Assembly: GCF_029871245.1 (NCBI RefSeq)
Contig: NZ_SSON01000048.1
Coordinates: 1-64,000 of the forward strand
Direction of reading: 5' to 3'
DNA: 64,000 nucleotides
Source of the DNA: Pseudomonas sp. BN102
Lineage (GTDB): Bacteria > Pseudomonadota > Gammaproteobacteria > Pseudomonadales > Pseudomonadaceae
In this document: in pieces, positions 7,819 through 16,090 of the stretch
Layout: the number at the start of each line of letters is the position of its first letter
How positions within the stretch are numbered: position 1 is the stretch's first letter
Position numbers and translations under genes: made by a program
The notes under the pieces: generated by a model
Seen by the model: only the letters and a program-made list of their open reading frames with translations
The model's database searches: none
Told to the model about the DNA's origin: nothing

Positions 7819-8139
7819 TTGGATACCCGCCACCTGCTGCTCGCCGCCACCCTCTTCGCCGCCCAGGCCAGCGCCTCCAGCGACCAGGCCTGGCACGAGC
7901 ACGACGCCCGGCTGCTGACCGCCTGCAAGGCCGTCAGCGGGCTCGAGGACGTGCGCCCTGCCGGCCAGCCCGTGCTCTTCGATGACCGGCTCGGGCTCAC
8001 GGCCCTGCTGCTGGAGGGCCGCTACCCGCAGAAGCACATGAAGGGCCAGCGCGGACGCGAGCTCTGCCTGTTCGAGCGCAAATCGCGCAAGGCTCACATC
8101 GCCGAAGCCGATACCCTGCTCGGCGAGCGCAAGCCCTGA
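7819..8139 (+). CDS. Small exported protein of unknown function
   Basis: I do not recognise this 106-residue protein. The TTG at 7819 was chosen because GAGGAAA precedes it and because it begins a clean signal peptide (LDTRHLLLAATLFAAQASAS); the upstream ATG would place twelve polar residues before it. The mature part is charged and carries two Cys residues (LLTACKAVSG and GRELCLFERKS), possibly a disulfide. It sits after a family C repeat, so it is probably a separate transcription unit. Confidence 0.6.
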   Translation: MDTRHLLLAATLFAAQASASSDQAWHEHDARLLTACKAVSGLEDVRPAGQPVLFDDRLGLTALLLEGRYPQKHMKGQRGRELCLFERKSRKAHIAEADTLLGERKP

Positions 8140-8140
8140 C

Positions 8141-8281
8141 TCAGAACCAGCCTTTCCACTTGAACCAGGCATAGGGCAGGATCGCCGAGATCACCATCAG
8201 CCCCAGCGCCACCCGGTAGCCGAAGGCCCAGTCCAGTTCCGGCATGGACCTGAAGTTCATGCCGTACACGGTGCCCACTTC
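8141..8281 (-). pseudogene. CorA-type magnesium transporter, C-terminal remnant
   Basis: The last 46 codons encode YGMNFRSMPELDWAFGY followed by a hydrophobic helix and a WFKWKGWF end, the pore signature GMN and last transmembrane helix of CorA proteins. The approximately 270 residues expected upstream are missing. Bases 8282-8400 read in another frame as RLRWAHPVLYSFTPRHKGG and onward, which does not look like CorA, so the fragment appears to be a deletion junction. Confidence 0.6.
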
Positions 8282-8466
8282 ACCAGCGCCGAGTTGTGCC
8301 GTCCCAGGCGCTTGACCACCTGTTGCAGGTCGGCGCGGGCGCCGCCCTTGTGCCGCGGCGTGAATGAGTAAAGCACCGGGTGGGCCCAGCGAAGACGCAA
8401 CGGGAAGCGGGCGAGGCACGCCAGCGGCATTTGGTCTAGCTTGAGTTCAGGCCAAAGGAGGCAATC

Positions 8467-9567
8467 ATGACCCAGCGCAACTCACCCGTGGCCCCGGGCG
8501 AAGCGGTGCCCTGGTTCACCAGCAGCACCCCCAGCCGCGAGCGCTTCACCTTCGACACCGTCGCCGGACGCTACATCGTCCTGAGCTTCCTCGGCTCGGC
8601 GGCGGACCCGACCGCGGCGCGGGTACTCACCGACCTGCTGGCCCGCCGCGAGCGCTTCGACGACAACCGCGCCAGCTTCTTCGGCGTCAGCGTCGACCCC
8701 CAGGACCGCGAGCGCCAGCGCGTCCGCGACCTGCGGCCGGGCATCCGCTTCTTCTGGGATTTCGACCGCGCCGTCTGCAACCTCTATGGCGTGCAGCAGG
8801 AAAGCGGCGCCATCCGCCAGATGACCTACCTGCTCGACCCGCGCCTGCGGGTGATCGCCGTGCTGCCGGTACTCCCCGGCGGCGAAGGCCATGTCGACGC
8901 CGTCCTCGCCCTGCTCGATGCCCAGGACAGCTTTCCACCCTCAGCGCCCGCCCAGGCCCAGGCGCCAGTGCTGGTGATCCCGCGCATCTTCGAAGCGGCC
9001 CTCTGCCAGCAACTGATCGACTACTACGACCACCATGGCGGCTTCGAATCGGGCTACATGATCGAGCGCGACGGCAAGACGGTGGAGGTCGTCAAGCACG
9101 ACCACAAGCGCCGCCGCGACTGCGCCCTGAACGACGAAAAACTGAGCCAGGCCTGCCTACATCGCATCACCACGCGCCTGCTACCGGAAATACTCAAGGC
9201 CTTCCAGTTCCATGCCACACGCATGGAGCGCTACCTGGTGGCCTGCTACGACGCCAAGGAAGGCGGCCACTTCCGCCCGCATCGCGACAACACCACCAAG
9301 GGCACCGCCCATCGCCGCTTCGCCGTGTCCCTGTTCCTCAACAGCGGCGAATACGAAGGTGGCTACCTGCGCTTCCCGGAGTTCGGCCAAAGCCTCTACA
9401 GCGCGCCGCAGGGCGGCGCCGTGGTGTTCTCCTGCTCGCTGTTGCACGAGGCCACGGCGGTCACTGCGGGGCGTCGCTACATGTTCCTGCCCTTCCTCTA
9501 TGACGAGGAAGGTCGCCGCGTGCGCGACGAAAACCTGCAGTACCTGGAAAGCTCAGCCGAGCAATGA
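8467..9567 (+). CDS. Redoxin-like / 2-oxoglutarate-Fe(II) oxygenase fusion protein
   Basis: A 366-residue two-domain protein. Residues 5-155 have the peroxiredoxin fold pattern (PGEAVPWF, RYIVLSFLGSAAD, FFGVSVDP, FFWDFDRAVCNLYGV, YLLDPRLRVIAVLP) but the position of the peroxidatic Cys is occupied by non-Cys residues (GSAADPTAA). Residues 165-355 form a prolyl-4-hydroxylase-like oxygenase with metal ligands His and Asp in FRPHRDNT, the distal His in LLHEATAV and the 2-oxoglutarate Arg in GRRYMF. GGAG precedes the ATG. The substrate is unknown; the redoxin half may bind a partner rather than catalyse. Confidence 0.85.
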   Translation: MTQRNSPVAPGEAVPWFTSSTPSRERFTFDTVAGRYIVLSFLGSAADPTAARVLTDLLARRERFDDNRASFFGVSVDPQDRERQRVRDLRPGIRFFWDFDRAVCNLYGVQQESGAIRQMTYLLDPRLRVIAVLPVLPGGEGHVDAVLALLDAQDSFPPSAPAQAQAPVLVIPRIFEAALCQQLIDYYDHHGGFESGYMIERDGKTVEVVKHDHKRRRDCALNDEKLSQACLHRITTRLLPEILKAFQFHATRMERYLVACYDAKEGGHFRPHRDNTTKGTAHRRFAVSLFLNSGEYEGGYLRFPEFGQSLYSAPQGGAVVFSCSLLHEATAVTAGRRYMFLPFLYDEEGRRVRDENLQYLESSAEQ

Positions 9568-9611
9568 CCGGCGCCCTGGCTTATCATCCCGCGCCTTTCA
9601 ATGACTGATGG

Positions 9612-9953
9612 ATGACCGTGCCCATGAACCACGAGACCCTGCTGGCCGCCCTGCTGGCTGCCGACATGCTGGAAATCGACGACCTGCACGCCTGGGAATT
9701 CGACCTGGACGAAGCCCTGGTGGACGCCCTGGAAGCCGGCCAGCCGGGCCAGCCCGAGGCCCAGCTGCTGCGGGTGGAATGCATGGATGGCCGCAACCGC
9801 CGTGAATGGCGCTTCAGTCAGGCCGCCGTGCAGGCGGCGCGCTTCGATGCCGAAAGCGGTTGCTGGAAGCTGGCCGGAGCAGAAGGCGAGCATGCCTTGC
9901 GCTGCCTGGATGCCTTCGGTGGCGATGCCGAGGATGAGGAAGAGCAGGAATAA
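9612..9953 (+). CDS. Small acidic protein of unknown function
   Basis: A 113-residue acidic soluble protein without signal peptide or membrane span, possibly the family I recall as DUF5629 in pseudomonads. It has a Leu/Asp-rich first half (LLAADMLEIDDLHAWEFDLDEALVDALEAG) and an RREWRFSQAAVQAARF segment, ending in a run of Asp and Glu. A second ATG four codons in (9624) is an equally good start. It follows the oxygenase fusion by 44 bases in the same direction and might be co-transcribed. Confidence 0.6.
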   Translation: MTVPMNHETLLAALLAADMLEIDDLHAWEFDLDEALVDALEAGQPGQPEAQLLRVECMDGRNRREWRFSQAAVQAARFDAESGCWKLAGAEGEHALRCLDAFGGDAEDEEEQE

Positions 9954-9985
9954 CGGCTCCACCGACACCGGAGTCGCCGTTCTCT

Positions 9986-10073
9986 TGTAGGGTGGATAGC
10001 GCTTTTCCTATCCACCATGGGCGCCATGCCTGACCGCGATGGTGGGCCGGTGAAGCGTGGCCCACCCTACACA
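9986..10073. repeat. Intergenic palindromic repeat, family E
   Basis: TTGTAGGGTGG at the left end mirrors CCACCCTACACAA at the right, and an inner GGATAGCGCTTTTCCTATCC hairpin lies between. It separates two convergent genes and could end both transcripts. Confidence 0.65.
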
Positions 10074-10094
10074 AGACCGGGCCGCGAAGCGGGT

Positions 10095-10658
10095 CTAGGT
10101 CAGCACATTGCGGACAAAGCGCACCAGGGCGTCACCTTCGTTGGCGTAGGTGTAGGGCTGGTCGCTGCCGAATACCAGGAAATCCCCCGCGTCGACCTGC
10201 TGCACCTGCTCGCCGCGACGGACGCTGAGGCTACCCTCGATCACGTAGATCATCTCCCGCCAGCCCTCGACATCCGGTTCGGCGGTATAGCGTTCGCCCG
10301 GCTCCAGTGACCAGGACCAGAGCTCCACTTCGTGGCGCGCGGCGGAACTCGCCAGAAGGGTCGCGCGGCTTCCCGGCTTGCTACCCACCCAGGCCACGGC
10401 ATCGATCCGCGAGCGGTCGGGACGGTCCGGCCGCTGCACCAGGTCGGGAAAGAGCACGCCGAGGGCCGCGGCGATACGGTCGAGGGTGGCCAGGCTGACA
10501 TTCACGTCGCCGCCCTCGATCCCCACCAGCATGCGCCGGCTGACGCCCGCGGCACTGGCCAGGGCTTCCTGGCTGAGGCCCGCCGCGCGGCGCAGGCGAC
10601 GGACATTCTCGGAGACGTGCTCGAGGACATTGGGGCGTTCATCCGATTTGGGCAACAT
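10095..10658 (-). CDS. XRE-family regulator with C-terminal cupin domain
   Basis: A 187-residue DNA-binding regulator. Residues 10-65 form a helix-turn-helix of the XRE type (VRRLRRAAGLSQEALASAAGVSRRMLVGIEGGDVNVSLATL). Residues 110-185 form a cupin barrel (WSLEPGERYTAEPD, MIYVIEGSLSVRRGEQ, DAGDFLVFGSDQPYTYANEG) that would bind a small ligand. The start at MLPKSD was chosen over one 15 codons upstream because the HTH begins soon after. It is divergent from rhtA, so it probably controls amino-acid export from the shared 86-bp region. Confidence 0.85.
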   Translation of the reverse strand: MLPKSDERPNVLEHVSENVRRLRRAAGLSQEALASAAGVSRRMLVGIEGGDVNVSLATLDRIAAALGVLFPDLVQRPDRPDRSRIDAVAWVGSKPGSRATLLASSAARHEVELWSWSLEPGERYTAEPDVEGWREMIYVIEGSLSVRRGEQVQQVDAGDFLVFGSDQPYTYANEGDALVRFVRNVLT

Positions 10659-10744
10659 ATTGCTCACACCCTGTTTTTTGCGCATTATGTTGCACATTAG
10701 CACGCCAACGCGCCACCCTTTACTTGCCTGCCGGAACAGTCTCC

Positions 10745-11638
10745 ATGCCTTCGCTGTCGAGTCGCCTTGCTTCGACCCTTCTGCCCATTGCCGTCCTGAT
10801 GGTGGCCATGGCCTCCATCCAGAGCGGCGCTTCGCTGGCCAAGAGCCTGTTCCCGGTGGTCGGCGCCCAGGGCACGACCGCCCTGCGCCTGATGTTCGCC
10901 GCCATCATCCTGACCCTGGTGCTGCGCCCGTGGCGCACGCGCCTGAGCATGGCCTCCCTGCGTCCGCTGATCATGTACGGCCTCGCCCTGGGTGGCATGA
11001 ACCTGCTGTTCTACATGTCCTTGCGCAGCATCCCGCTGGGCATCGCCGTCGCCCTGGAGTTCACCGGGCCGCTGGCGGTGGCGCTGTTCGCCTCGCGGCG
11101 GGCCATCGACTTCCTCTGGATCGGCCTGGCGGTGGTGGGACTCTGGCTGCTCCTGCCCCTGGGCAAGACTGAAGGCCACCTGGACCTGACCGGCATCGCC
11201 TATGCCCTGGGCGCGGGCATCTGCTGGGCGCTCTATATCCTCTACGGGCAGCGCGCCGGTAGCGACCACGGCATGCAGGGCGCGGCCCTGGGCGTACTGG
11301 TAGCGGCCATCTTCATCGCCCCCATAGGCGTGATCCACGCCGGCAGCGCGCTGCTCGACCCGGCACTGCTGCCCGTGGCCCTGGCCGTCGCCCTGCTCTC
11401 AACCGCCATTCCCTACACCCTGGAGATGGTCGCCCTGACCCGCCTGCCGGCGCAGACCTTCGGCACCCTGATGAGCATCGAACCTGCCTTCGGCGCACTC
11501 TCCGGGCTGATTTTCCTCGGCGAGCACCTGTCGGCGCTCCAGTGGCTGGCGATTCTCTGCATCATTCTCGCCTCCGTCGGCTGCACGGTGACCGCTGCGC
11601 CACGGCAACCGACTCAACCCCTGGTACCGGCGGACTGA
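10745..11638 (+). CDS. rhtA: Threonine/homoserine exporter of the EamA family
   Basis: A 297-residue inner-membrane exporter with ten hydrophobic segments in two EamA repeats. It matches what I recall of E. coli RhtA along its whole length, including MVAMASIQSGASLAKSLFP, ALRLMFAAIILT, PLGIAVALEFTGPLAVALF, YILYGQRAGSDHG and LTRLPAQTFGTLMSIEPAF. It exports threonine, homoserine and related amino acids. The start at 10745 was taken because RhtA proteins begin just before LPIAVL. The neighbouring divergent XRE-cupin gene is the likely regulator. Confidence 0.88.
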   Translation: MPSLSSRLASTLLPIAVLMVAMASIQSGASLAKSLFPVVGAQGTTALRLMFAAIILTLVLRPWRTRLSMASLRPLIMYGLALGGMNLLFYMSLRSIPLGIAVALEFTGPLAVALFASRRAIDFLWIGLAVVGLWLLLPLGKTEGHLDLTGIAYALGAGICWALYILYGQRAGSDHGMQGAALGVLVAAIFIAPIGVIHAGSALLDPALLPVALAVALLSTAIPYTLEMVALTRLPAQTFGTLMSIEPAFGALSGLIFLGEHLSALQWLAILCIILASVGCTVTAAPRQPTQPLVPAD

Positions 11639-11659
11639 GCGGCACGCATTTCCGGCGAA

Positions 11660-11686
11660 TCCCCTCTTGCAGAAAGAGGGTGATTC
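11660..11686 (+). terminator. Hairpin after rhtA
   Basis: CCCTCTT and AAGAGGG arms with a GCAGA loop lie 22 bases past the rhtA stop. There is no U-tract, so termination is only likely, not certain. Confidence 0.35.
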
Positions 11687-11730
11687 TCCGCAGGCTATAG
11701 CGATCCGGACCGCGCCTTACAGGTACCCCC

Positions 11731-12672
11731 ATGAACAGACTTCCCTACGTCGCCACCGGCTGCAAACCGGTCAACTGGCAGCTCGACCAGATCGTCAGCG
11801 AGCTGCGCGACGCCCGCGCCCAGTGGCGCAGCCAGCATGGCCGGCTGCAGGACCGCGGCGGCCGCGAACTGCCGTCGCGCATCACGGTCGGGCATATCAT
11901 CGAAGCCCTTTCCGGCGCCCTCTTCCCCATGCGCCTGGGCCCAGCCGACCTGCGCGAGGAAAGCGAGGACTTCTACGTCGGCCACACCCTGGACGTGGCG
12001 CTCAACGCCCTGGCCGGCGAGGTCCGCCGCGAGCTGAGCTACGCCGCGCGGCACAATGGCGCCAGCGGCGATGACATCGCCTGCCAGGCCATCGAGATTG
12101 TCAAAGGCTTCGCCGCCACCCTGCCGAAGTTGCGGGTGCTGCTGGACACCGACGTGCTGGCCGCCTTCCAGGGCGACCCGGCGGCGCGCAGCGTGGACGA
12201 GGTACTGATCTGCTATCCGGGCGTGCACGCGGTGATCCACCACCGTCTCGCCCACTACTTCTACCAGGCCGGCCTGCCGCTGCTGGCGCGGATGATCGCC
12301 GAGATCGCCCACTCCGCCACCGGCATCGACATTCACCCCGGCGCGCAGATCGGCAAGAGCTTCTTCATCGACCACGGCACGGGCGTGGTGATCGGCGAAA
12401 CCGCGATCATCGGCGAGCGGGTGCGCATCTACCAGGCCGTCACCCTGGGCGCCAAGCGCTTTCCGGCGGACGAGGAAGGCAACCTGCAGAAGGGCCAGCC
12501 GCGCCACCCGATAGTGGAAGATGAAGTGGTGATCTACGCCGGCGCGACCATTCTCGGCCGCATCACCATCGGCAAGGGCTCCACCATCGGCGGTAACGTC
12601 TGGCTGACCCGCAGCGTGCCGGAAGGCAGCAACATCACCCAGGCCAACCTGCAGAACGAAGTCGGGGTTTGA
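11731..12672 (+). CDS. epsC: Serine O-acetyltransferase
   Basis: A 313-residue enzyme that transfers acetyl from acetyl-CoA to serine, the first step of cysteine synthesis. The N-terminal 180 residues are helical (serine acetyltransferase N-domain type). A left-handed hexapeptide beta-helix follows, with GIDIHPGAQIGKSFFIDHGTGVVIGETAIIG (catalytic Asp/His), VTLGAKRFP, and repeats in YAGATILGRITIGKGSTIGGNVWL. It is longer than E. coli CysE and matches the SrpH/EpsC type common in pseudomonads. It stands alone between repeats. Confidence 0.87.
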   Translation: MNRLPYVATGCKPVNWQLDQIVSELRDARAQWRSQHGRLQDRGGRELPSRITVGHIIEALSGALFPMRLGPADLREESEDFYVGHTLDVALNALAGEVRRELSYAARHNGASGDDIACQAIEIVKGFAATLPKLRVLLDTDVLAAFQGDPAARSVDEVLICYPGVHAVIHHRLAHYFYQAGLPLLARMIAEIAHSATGIDIHPGAQIGKSFFIDHGTGVVIGETAIIGERVRIYQAVTLGAKRFPADEEGNLQKGQPRHPIVEDEVVIYAGATILGRITIGKGSTIGGNVWLTRSVPEGSNITQANLQNEVGV

Positions 12673-12688
12673 GCTCCAGCGCCTGTGC

Positions 12689-12751
12689 GTAGGGTGCGCC
12701 GTGCGCACCGGAACACCGCGCGGATGTTCCGGTGCGCGCAGCGCACCCTAC
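12689..12751. repeat. Intergenic palindromic repeat, family B
   Basis: Almost perfect hairpin: GTAGGGTGCGCCGTGCGCAC on the left and its complement, ending GCGCACCCTAC, on the right, with inner GGAACA/TGTTCC arms. It lies between two convergent genes. Further copies are at 17305, 28652 and 40602. Confidence 0.8.
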
Positions 12752-12810
12752 TTGTCTGATCCTGCCGCGTGAGTGAGAAACCAGCCCCCTTGGGGCTGGT
12801 CGTCTGGCGT

Positions 12811-13941
12811 TCAGCGCAACTTGTCCACCATCGCCGCGATCACCGACAGCACATCCTTGCCCAGCCGCTTGGAGCGTTCGCCGTTCCAGGCCGTGCGCGG
12901 GTGCGGGTTGTCGTCGTGATCCTTGAACGGCATCTCGATGGTGAAGGACAGGCAGTCGAAGGCCATGCCCACGGCATTGCAGGCCAGGGTGGTATTGGCC
13001 TTGCCCCGTTCGTCGCGGGGGTAGCCGAAGGCGGTCTGGAACTCCGCGCCGATGTCCACCAGGCGCTGGCGGAACTCGCTTTCCAGGGCTTCCAGGCGCG
13101 GCGTGTAGCCGGGGTTGCCTTCGCAGCCGGCGGTGAACACGTGGGGGATTTCCTCGTCGCCATGGATGTCGAGGAACAGGTCCACACCGACCTTGCGCAT
13201 CTGCTGCTGGACGAAGAACACCTCGGGCGTCTCGCTGTCGTCGGCCGACTGCCAGGCGCGGTTGAGGTCCTTGCCGGCGGCGTTGGTGCGTAGGTGGCCG
13301 CGGAAGGCGCCGTCCGGGTTCATGTTCGGCACCAGGTAGAGGTCGGCCTTGGCCAGCAGCGCGTCCATCTCGGCGTCGTCACGGCGCGACAGGCGCTCGA
13401 TCACGCCTTCCATGTACCACTCGGCCATGTGCTCGCCGGGGTGCTGCTGGGCAATGATCCACACCTTGCGCTGGGCGTCGGGGTTGCGGCTGACGCGCAG
13501 TAGCGGGATCTCGCGTCCCTCGATGCTCTTGCCGATGGCCAGCACCTCGGCGTCGGCCTTGTCCAGCGCCTCGCTGAGCAGCCACTCGTGGCGGGCGCGG
13601 CTATAAGGCTCGAAGTAGGCGAACCAGATCTGCTCGTGGGTCGGCTCCAAGGCGAAGTGCAGGCCCTTGTCGTCGAAGCTGCTGGGTACGCGGAACCAGT
13701 TGACCTGGTCGTAGGAGGCGGCGGCGTTGTAGCCAGTCCAGGCATGGCTGTAGGCGGACTGCCCGGCATTGGTCAGGCTGAAGGCGTGGCGCTGGCCAGG
13801 GGTGAGGCCCTCGACCTTGAAGTGGAACCACTGGAAGTGGTGGCTCTTCAGGTCCGGGCGCATGGCCAGCAGCACCTGTTGCGGGTTGCTGGCATCAATC
13901 ACTTCGATATTGCCGCTGTCGAAGTCCGAGCTGATCTTCAT
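12811..13941 (-). CDS. M14-family zinc carboxypeptidase (cytosolic carboxypeptidase-like)
   Basis: A 376-residue metallopeptidase without signal peptide. The first 125 residues form the beta-rich domain that precedes the catalytic part in cytosolic CCP-type enzymes (SHHFQWFHFKVEGLTPGQRHAFSLTN). The catalytic domain shows zinc ligands His and Glu in QQHPGEHMAEW, NMNPDGAFRGHLRTNAAGKDLNRAW, the third ligand in LDIHGDEE and the catalytic Glu in SFTIEMPFKDH. Bacterial members trim C-terminal residues from peptides or proteins; the target is unknown. The start at MKISSD avoids a 32-residue low-complexity extension. Confidence 0.85.
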   Translation of the reverse strand: MKISSDFDSGNIEVIDASNPQQVLLAMRPDLKSHHFQWFHFKVEGLTPGQRHAFSLTNAGQSAYSHAWTGYNAAASYDQVNWFRVPSSFDDKGLHFALEPTHEQIWFAYFEPYSRARHEWLLSEALDKADAEVLAIGKSIEGREIPLLRVSRNPDAQRKVWIIAQQHPGEHMAEWYMEGVIERLSRRDDAEMDALLAKADLYLVPNMNPDGAFRGHLRTNAAGKDLNRAWQSADDSETPEVFFVQQQMRKVGVDLFLDIHGDEEIPHVFTAGCEGNPGYTPRLEALESEFRQRLVDIGAEFQTAFGYPRDERGKANTTLACNAVGMAFDCLSFTIEMPFKDHDDNPHPRTAWNGERSKRLGKDVLSVIAAMVDKLR

Positions 13942-14049
13942 GGATACCTCAGGGCAGTGTTTCACGGTTGCGACAGGATCGCAGGTCGCATTGCGCGGGG
14001 AAATCGTCGGGGCGACACGGACGGACAGCCGGCGCACCCCGGGCGTGGC

Positions 14050-14709
14050 TCATTCGCCCCGATCTTCCAGCCTGGCCAGACGGGCCTCCAGGTCGGCGAC
14101 CCGGGCTTCCAGTTCTTCGATGCGGGCATCAGTGGCAGCACGGGATTCGCCACGTTCAGGCTGGCTGGCGCGGGCCTCCAGCAGGGCCTCCAGGTCGGCC
14201 GGCTCGCCGATCAGGTGCATGTAGCGGTCTTCGCGCTGCCCACCCTGGCGCGGCAGCAGTACCACCAGGCCCCGACCGATCAGGCGCTCCAGCTGGTGGC
14301 GGACGTGCTCGGTGTCGTCGAAATTGGCCATGCGGTTGCTGCGGGTGAGCAGTTCGCCGAGGGTCTGCGGGCCGCGCAGGAGCAGCAGGCCGATCAGGAT
14401 CAGCTGCGGCTGCACCAGTTCCAGGGCCTTGTCGCTGCGCTGCTCCCAACGGTCGGCACGGCTGCCCATCACCAGCCTCACCAGGCCGCGCGCCTCGAGG
14501 CCACGCAGGCTCTGGCCGGCCTGGCCGGGGGTGACGTTCATCACCGGCTCGCGGCTGGTCTTCTGGTTGCAGGCCAGCACCAGGGCGTTGAGGGTCAGCG
14601 GGTAGGATTCCGGGGTCGTGGCCTGCTTCTCGATCAGGCTGCCGAGGAGTCGGGCCTCGATGGCATTGAGGGGGGCTTCGGCGAACTGGGCATGGATCTC
14701 GGTGGACAT
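14050..14709 (-). CDS. yceH: YceH-family (DUF480) winged-helix protein
   Basis: A 219-residue protein matching YceH: N-terminal [43 protein letters not shown], and a second winged-helix part with [20 protein letters not shown] and [11 protein letters not shown]. The C-terminal 35 residues form a Glu/Arg/Leu heptad coiled coil ([22 protein letters not shown]). The function is not settled in any organism. It is co-directional with the LysR gene upstream, 33 bases away. Confidence 0.88.
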   Translation of the reverse strand: MSTEIHAQFAEAPLNAIEARLLGSLIEKQATTPESYPLTLNALVLACNQKTSREPVMNVTPGQAGQSLRGLEARGLVRLVMGSRADRWEQRSDKALELVQPQLILIGLLLLRGPQTLGELLTRSNRMANFDDTEHVRHQLERLIGRGLVVLLPRQGGQREDRYMHLIGEPADLEALLEARASQPERGESRAATDARIEELEARVADLEARLARLEDRGE

Positions 14710-14742
14710 TGCGGCATCCGTCTACTGAAAAGTGCCATTAGC

Positions 14743-15642
14743 CTAACCCGCTGCAGGCTGTTGAGCGAATCGATCCACCAGGAAATCGATGAAGGCGCGG
14801 ACCTTGGCCGGCAGACGCCGCCCCGGCGGGCACACGGCGTATATCTGCGAGCTGGGCAGCGGGTAGTCCTGCAGGACCTCCACCAGCTGGCCGTTGGCCA
14901 GACTCTCCGCCAGCAGGAAGCGGGGCAGCGACACCAGCCCCAGGCCATCCACCGCAGCCTGCACCAGCACCTCGCCATTGTTCGCCATCAGCCGCGGACG
15001 TATCGCCACCGAGCGCCATTCGCGGCCCATGAGGAACTGCCACTGACTGCTGTTGGCGCGGTTCTTGTAGCCCAGACAGGTGTGTTCGCGCAGGTCGTCG
15101 GGCGCCTCGGGCCGGCCATGGGCGGCGAGGTAGCCGGGGCTGGCGCAGACGGCGTGGGGACAAGGCCCCAGTTCACGGGCGACCAGGGTCGAATCGCTCA
15201 AACGGCCGATGCGCAGGGTGATGTCATAGCCCTCGTTGACCAGGTCGACATAGCGGTCGTTGAGATCCAGTTCCACCTCCAGCCCGGGATATGCCCGCAT
15301 GAACTCGTTGAGGGCCGGCGACAGGTACTTGAGGCCAAAGGACATGGGCGCCGCCAACCGTAGCCGCCCACGCAGCTCGCTCTGCAGGCTGCGGGTGGCC
15401 TCTTCGGCCTCGGCCAGGTCGCGGAGGATGCGCTGGGTGCGCTCGAAATAGTCCAGACCGGTTTCGGTCAGGCTGAGCCGCCGCGTGGTGCGATTGAACA
15501 GCCGGCACTCCAGGTGCCGCTCCAGGGCGCTCATGCGCCGGCTGACCACCGACTTGGCGATGTTCAGCCGCTGCGCCGCCGCCGAGAAGCCACCGGTCTC
15601 AACGACGACTACGAACACCCGCATGTCTTCGAACAGGTTCAT
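14743..15642 (-). CDS. LysR-family transcriptional regulator, probable hydroquinone-operon regulator
   Basis: A 299-residue regulator. The helix-turn-helix lies at residues 1-60 (MNLFEDMRVFVVVVETGGFSAAAQRLNIAKSVVSRRMSALE), followed by the linker helix and a two-lobed effector domain (residues 90-295). It belongs to the AaeR/CrgA-like branch judging by RLFNRTTRRLSLTETG. It lies downstream of and on the same strand as the hydroquinone operon, past a strong hairpin, and is the nearest candidate regulator of it. Two T-N11-A motifs ahead of the operon would suit it. Confidence 0.85.
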   Translation of the reverse strand: MNLFEDMRVFVVVVETGGFSAAAQRLNIAKSVVSRRMSALERHLECRLFNRTTRRLSLTETGLDYFERTQRILRDLAEAEEATRSLQSELRGRLRLAAPMSFGLKYLSPALNEFMRAYPGLEVELDLNDRYVDLVNEGYDITLRIGRLSDSTLVARELGPCPHAVCASPGYLAAHGRPEAPDDLREHTCLGYKNRANSSQWQFLMGREWRSVAIRPRLMANNGEVLVQAAVDGLGLVSLPRFLLAESLANGQLVEVLQDYPLPSSQIYAVCPPGRRLPAKVRAFIDFLVDRFAQQPAAG

Positions 15643-15728
15643 GGCGTGCCGCCTGTGAATTGCGATGGGCCGTTATCACAGGTTTAGCGGGTTTGGGCAT
15701 TGGCATTTGTTAATGCGTCCCCGATGCA

Positions 15729-15780
15729 GGGTGCATCTCCTGTAGGGCCGAATGAATTCGCCCCTACAGGAGATGCACCC
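15729..15780. repeat. Perfect 19-bp inverted repeat with family A core
   Basis: GGGTGCATCTCCTGTAGGG (15729-15747) and its exact complement (15762-15780) flank a 14-base loop containing GAATGAATTCG. The right arm includes the TAG stop of the Rieske gene. The hairpin probably ends or weakens operon transcription before the LysR gene. Confidence 0.85.
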
Positions 15781-16090
15781 TCCCCTCCACCACCCGTACC
15801 GCCACGGCATCCAGCCGGCTGCCCTCGCAGGGGCCTTCGATGCACTGGCCATCCTCGAAACGGAACAGCGCGCTGTGATGGGCGCACATCAGCACCTGGC
15901 TGCGGTAAGTGGAGAACTCGCCGGGGTGGTAGTCCAGGCCCACGGAGAAATGCGGGCAGCGATTGCGGTAGCCCCAGACCTCCCGGCCCCGGCGTACCAG
16001 CACCAGGGGCTGGGGGCGGCCGTCCAGCTCGGCGTCCAGGGCCAGGGCGCCGCCGTCGCTGATGGCATCCAGTGCGCAGAGGTCGTTCAT
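15764..16090 (-). CDS. Rieske [2Fe-2S] protein
   Basis: A 108-residue single Rieske domain. Cluster ligands are Cys and His in CPHFSVGLDY (residues 45 and 47) and Cys and His in CAHHSALF (residues 69 and 72, the latter followed by the usual aliphatic pocket). It lacks a membrane anchor, so it is a soluble ferredoxin-like electron carrier. It is the last gene of the hydroquinone operon, overlapping YciI-like by four bases. It might reactivate the Fe(II) of the ring-cleaving dioxygenases or serve a ring hydroxylase not encoded here; both ideas are inference. Confidence 0.85.
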   Translation of the reverse strand: MNDLCALDAISDGGALALDAELDGRPQPLVLVRRGREVWGYRNRCPHFSVGLDYHPGEFSTYRSQVLMCAHHSALFRFEDGQCIEGPCEGSRLDAVAVRVVEGRVHLL

